From NCBI GenBank assembly GCA_038231495.1, contig JBBRLG010000416.1:1-6768 (forward strand): DNA of 6,768 bases. The letters run 5' to 3'. Below the pieces are notes generated by a model. It had not been told where the DNA came from, ran no database searches, and was given only the letters and a program-made list of their open reading frames with translations. Both the position numbers and the translations under genes were made by a program. Positions 6,764 through 6,768 of this stretch are shown piece after piece. Each line of letters starts with the position of its first letter. The stretch's first letter is position 1. Source of the stretch: JBBRLG01 sp038231495. GTDB taxonomy: Bacteria; Planctomycetota; Planctomycetia; Gemmatales; Gemmataceae.

Positions 6764-6768
6764 GAGCC

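Overview
The window is GC-rich bacterial chromosome with four complete protein-coding genes in two converging pairs. Two point right (160-1050, 1214-3979) and two point left (4728-4069, 6763-5012). The mix of products suggests a planctomycete, probably Gemmata-like: an exported isochorismatase-fold protein, a very large secreted glycoside-hydrolase-like protein, a secreted helical protein of the LTXXQ/Spy type, and a lone PTS Enzyme I. This is a family-level inference; no rRNA or other taxonomic marker is present.

Layout: positions 1-85 hold three degenerate copies of a short GCAC(C/G)GGTG-type repeat. A pyrimidine-rich leader with a 12-bp tandem duplication then leads into the isochorismatase-like gene. 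A perfect 17-bp inverted repeat followed by TTTT separates it from the next gene, whose leader contains an 11-bp inverted repeat with one arm over the ribosome binding site. The 921-residue secreted protein follows. A 19-bp hairpin at 3998-4042 sits between the converging genes. On the minus strand come the 219-residue Spy-like protein, a 283-bp intergenic stretch, and ptsI, whose start codon lies five bases from the window edge.

The genes do not form an obvious pathway. The first three encode proteins with N-terminal export signals, consistent with envelope or extracellular roles; ptsI is cytoplasmic. PtsI keeps every catalytic residue I could compare with the E. coli enzyme, but its partners (HPr, EII or EIIA) are not in view. 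The two rightward genes are probably separate transcription units because of the terminator-like palindrome between them.

I see no mobile element, CRISPR array, tRNA, rRNA or recognisable defence system. The points most worth checking are the leader structures over both rightward ribosome binding sites, the palindromic intergenic elements, the cysteine-rich isochorismatase homologue whose catalytic lysine is not evident, and the uncharacterised large secreted protein.
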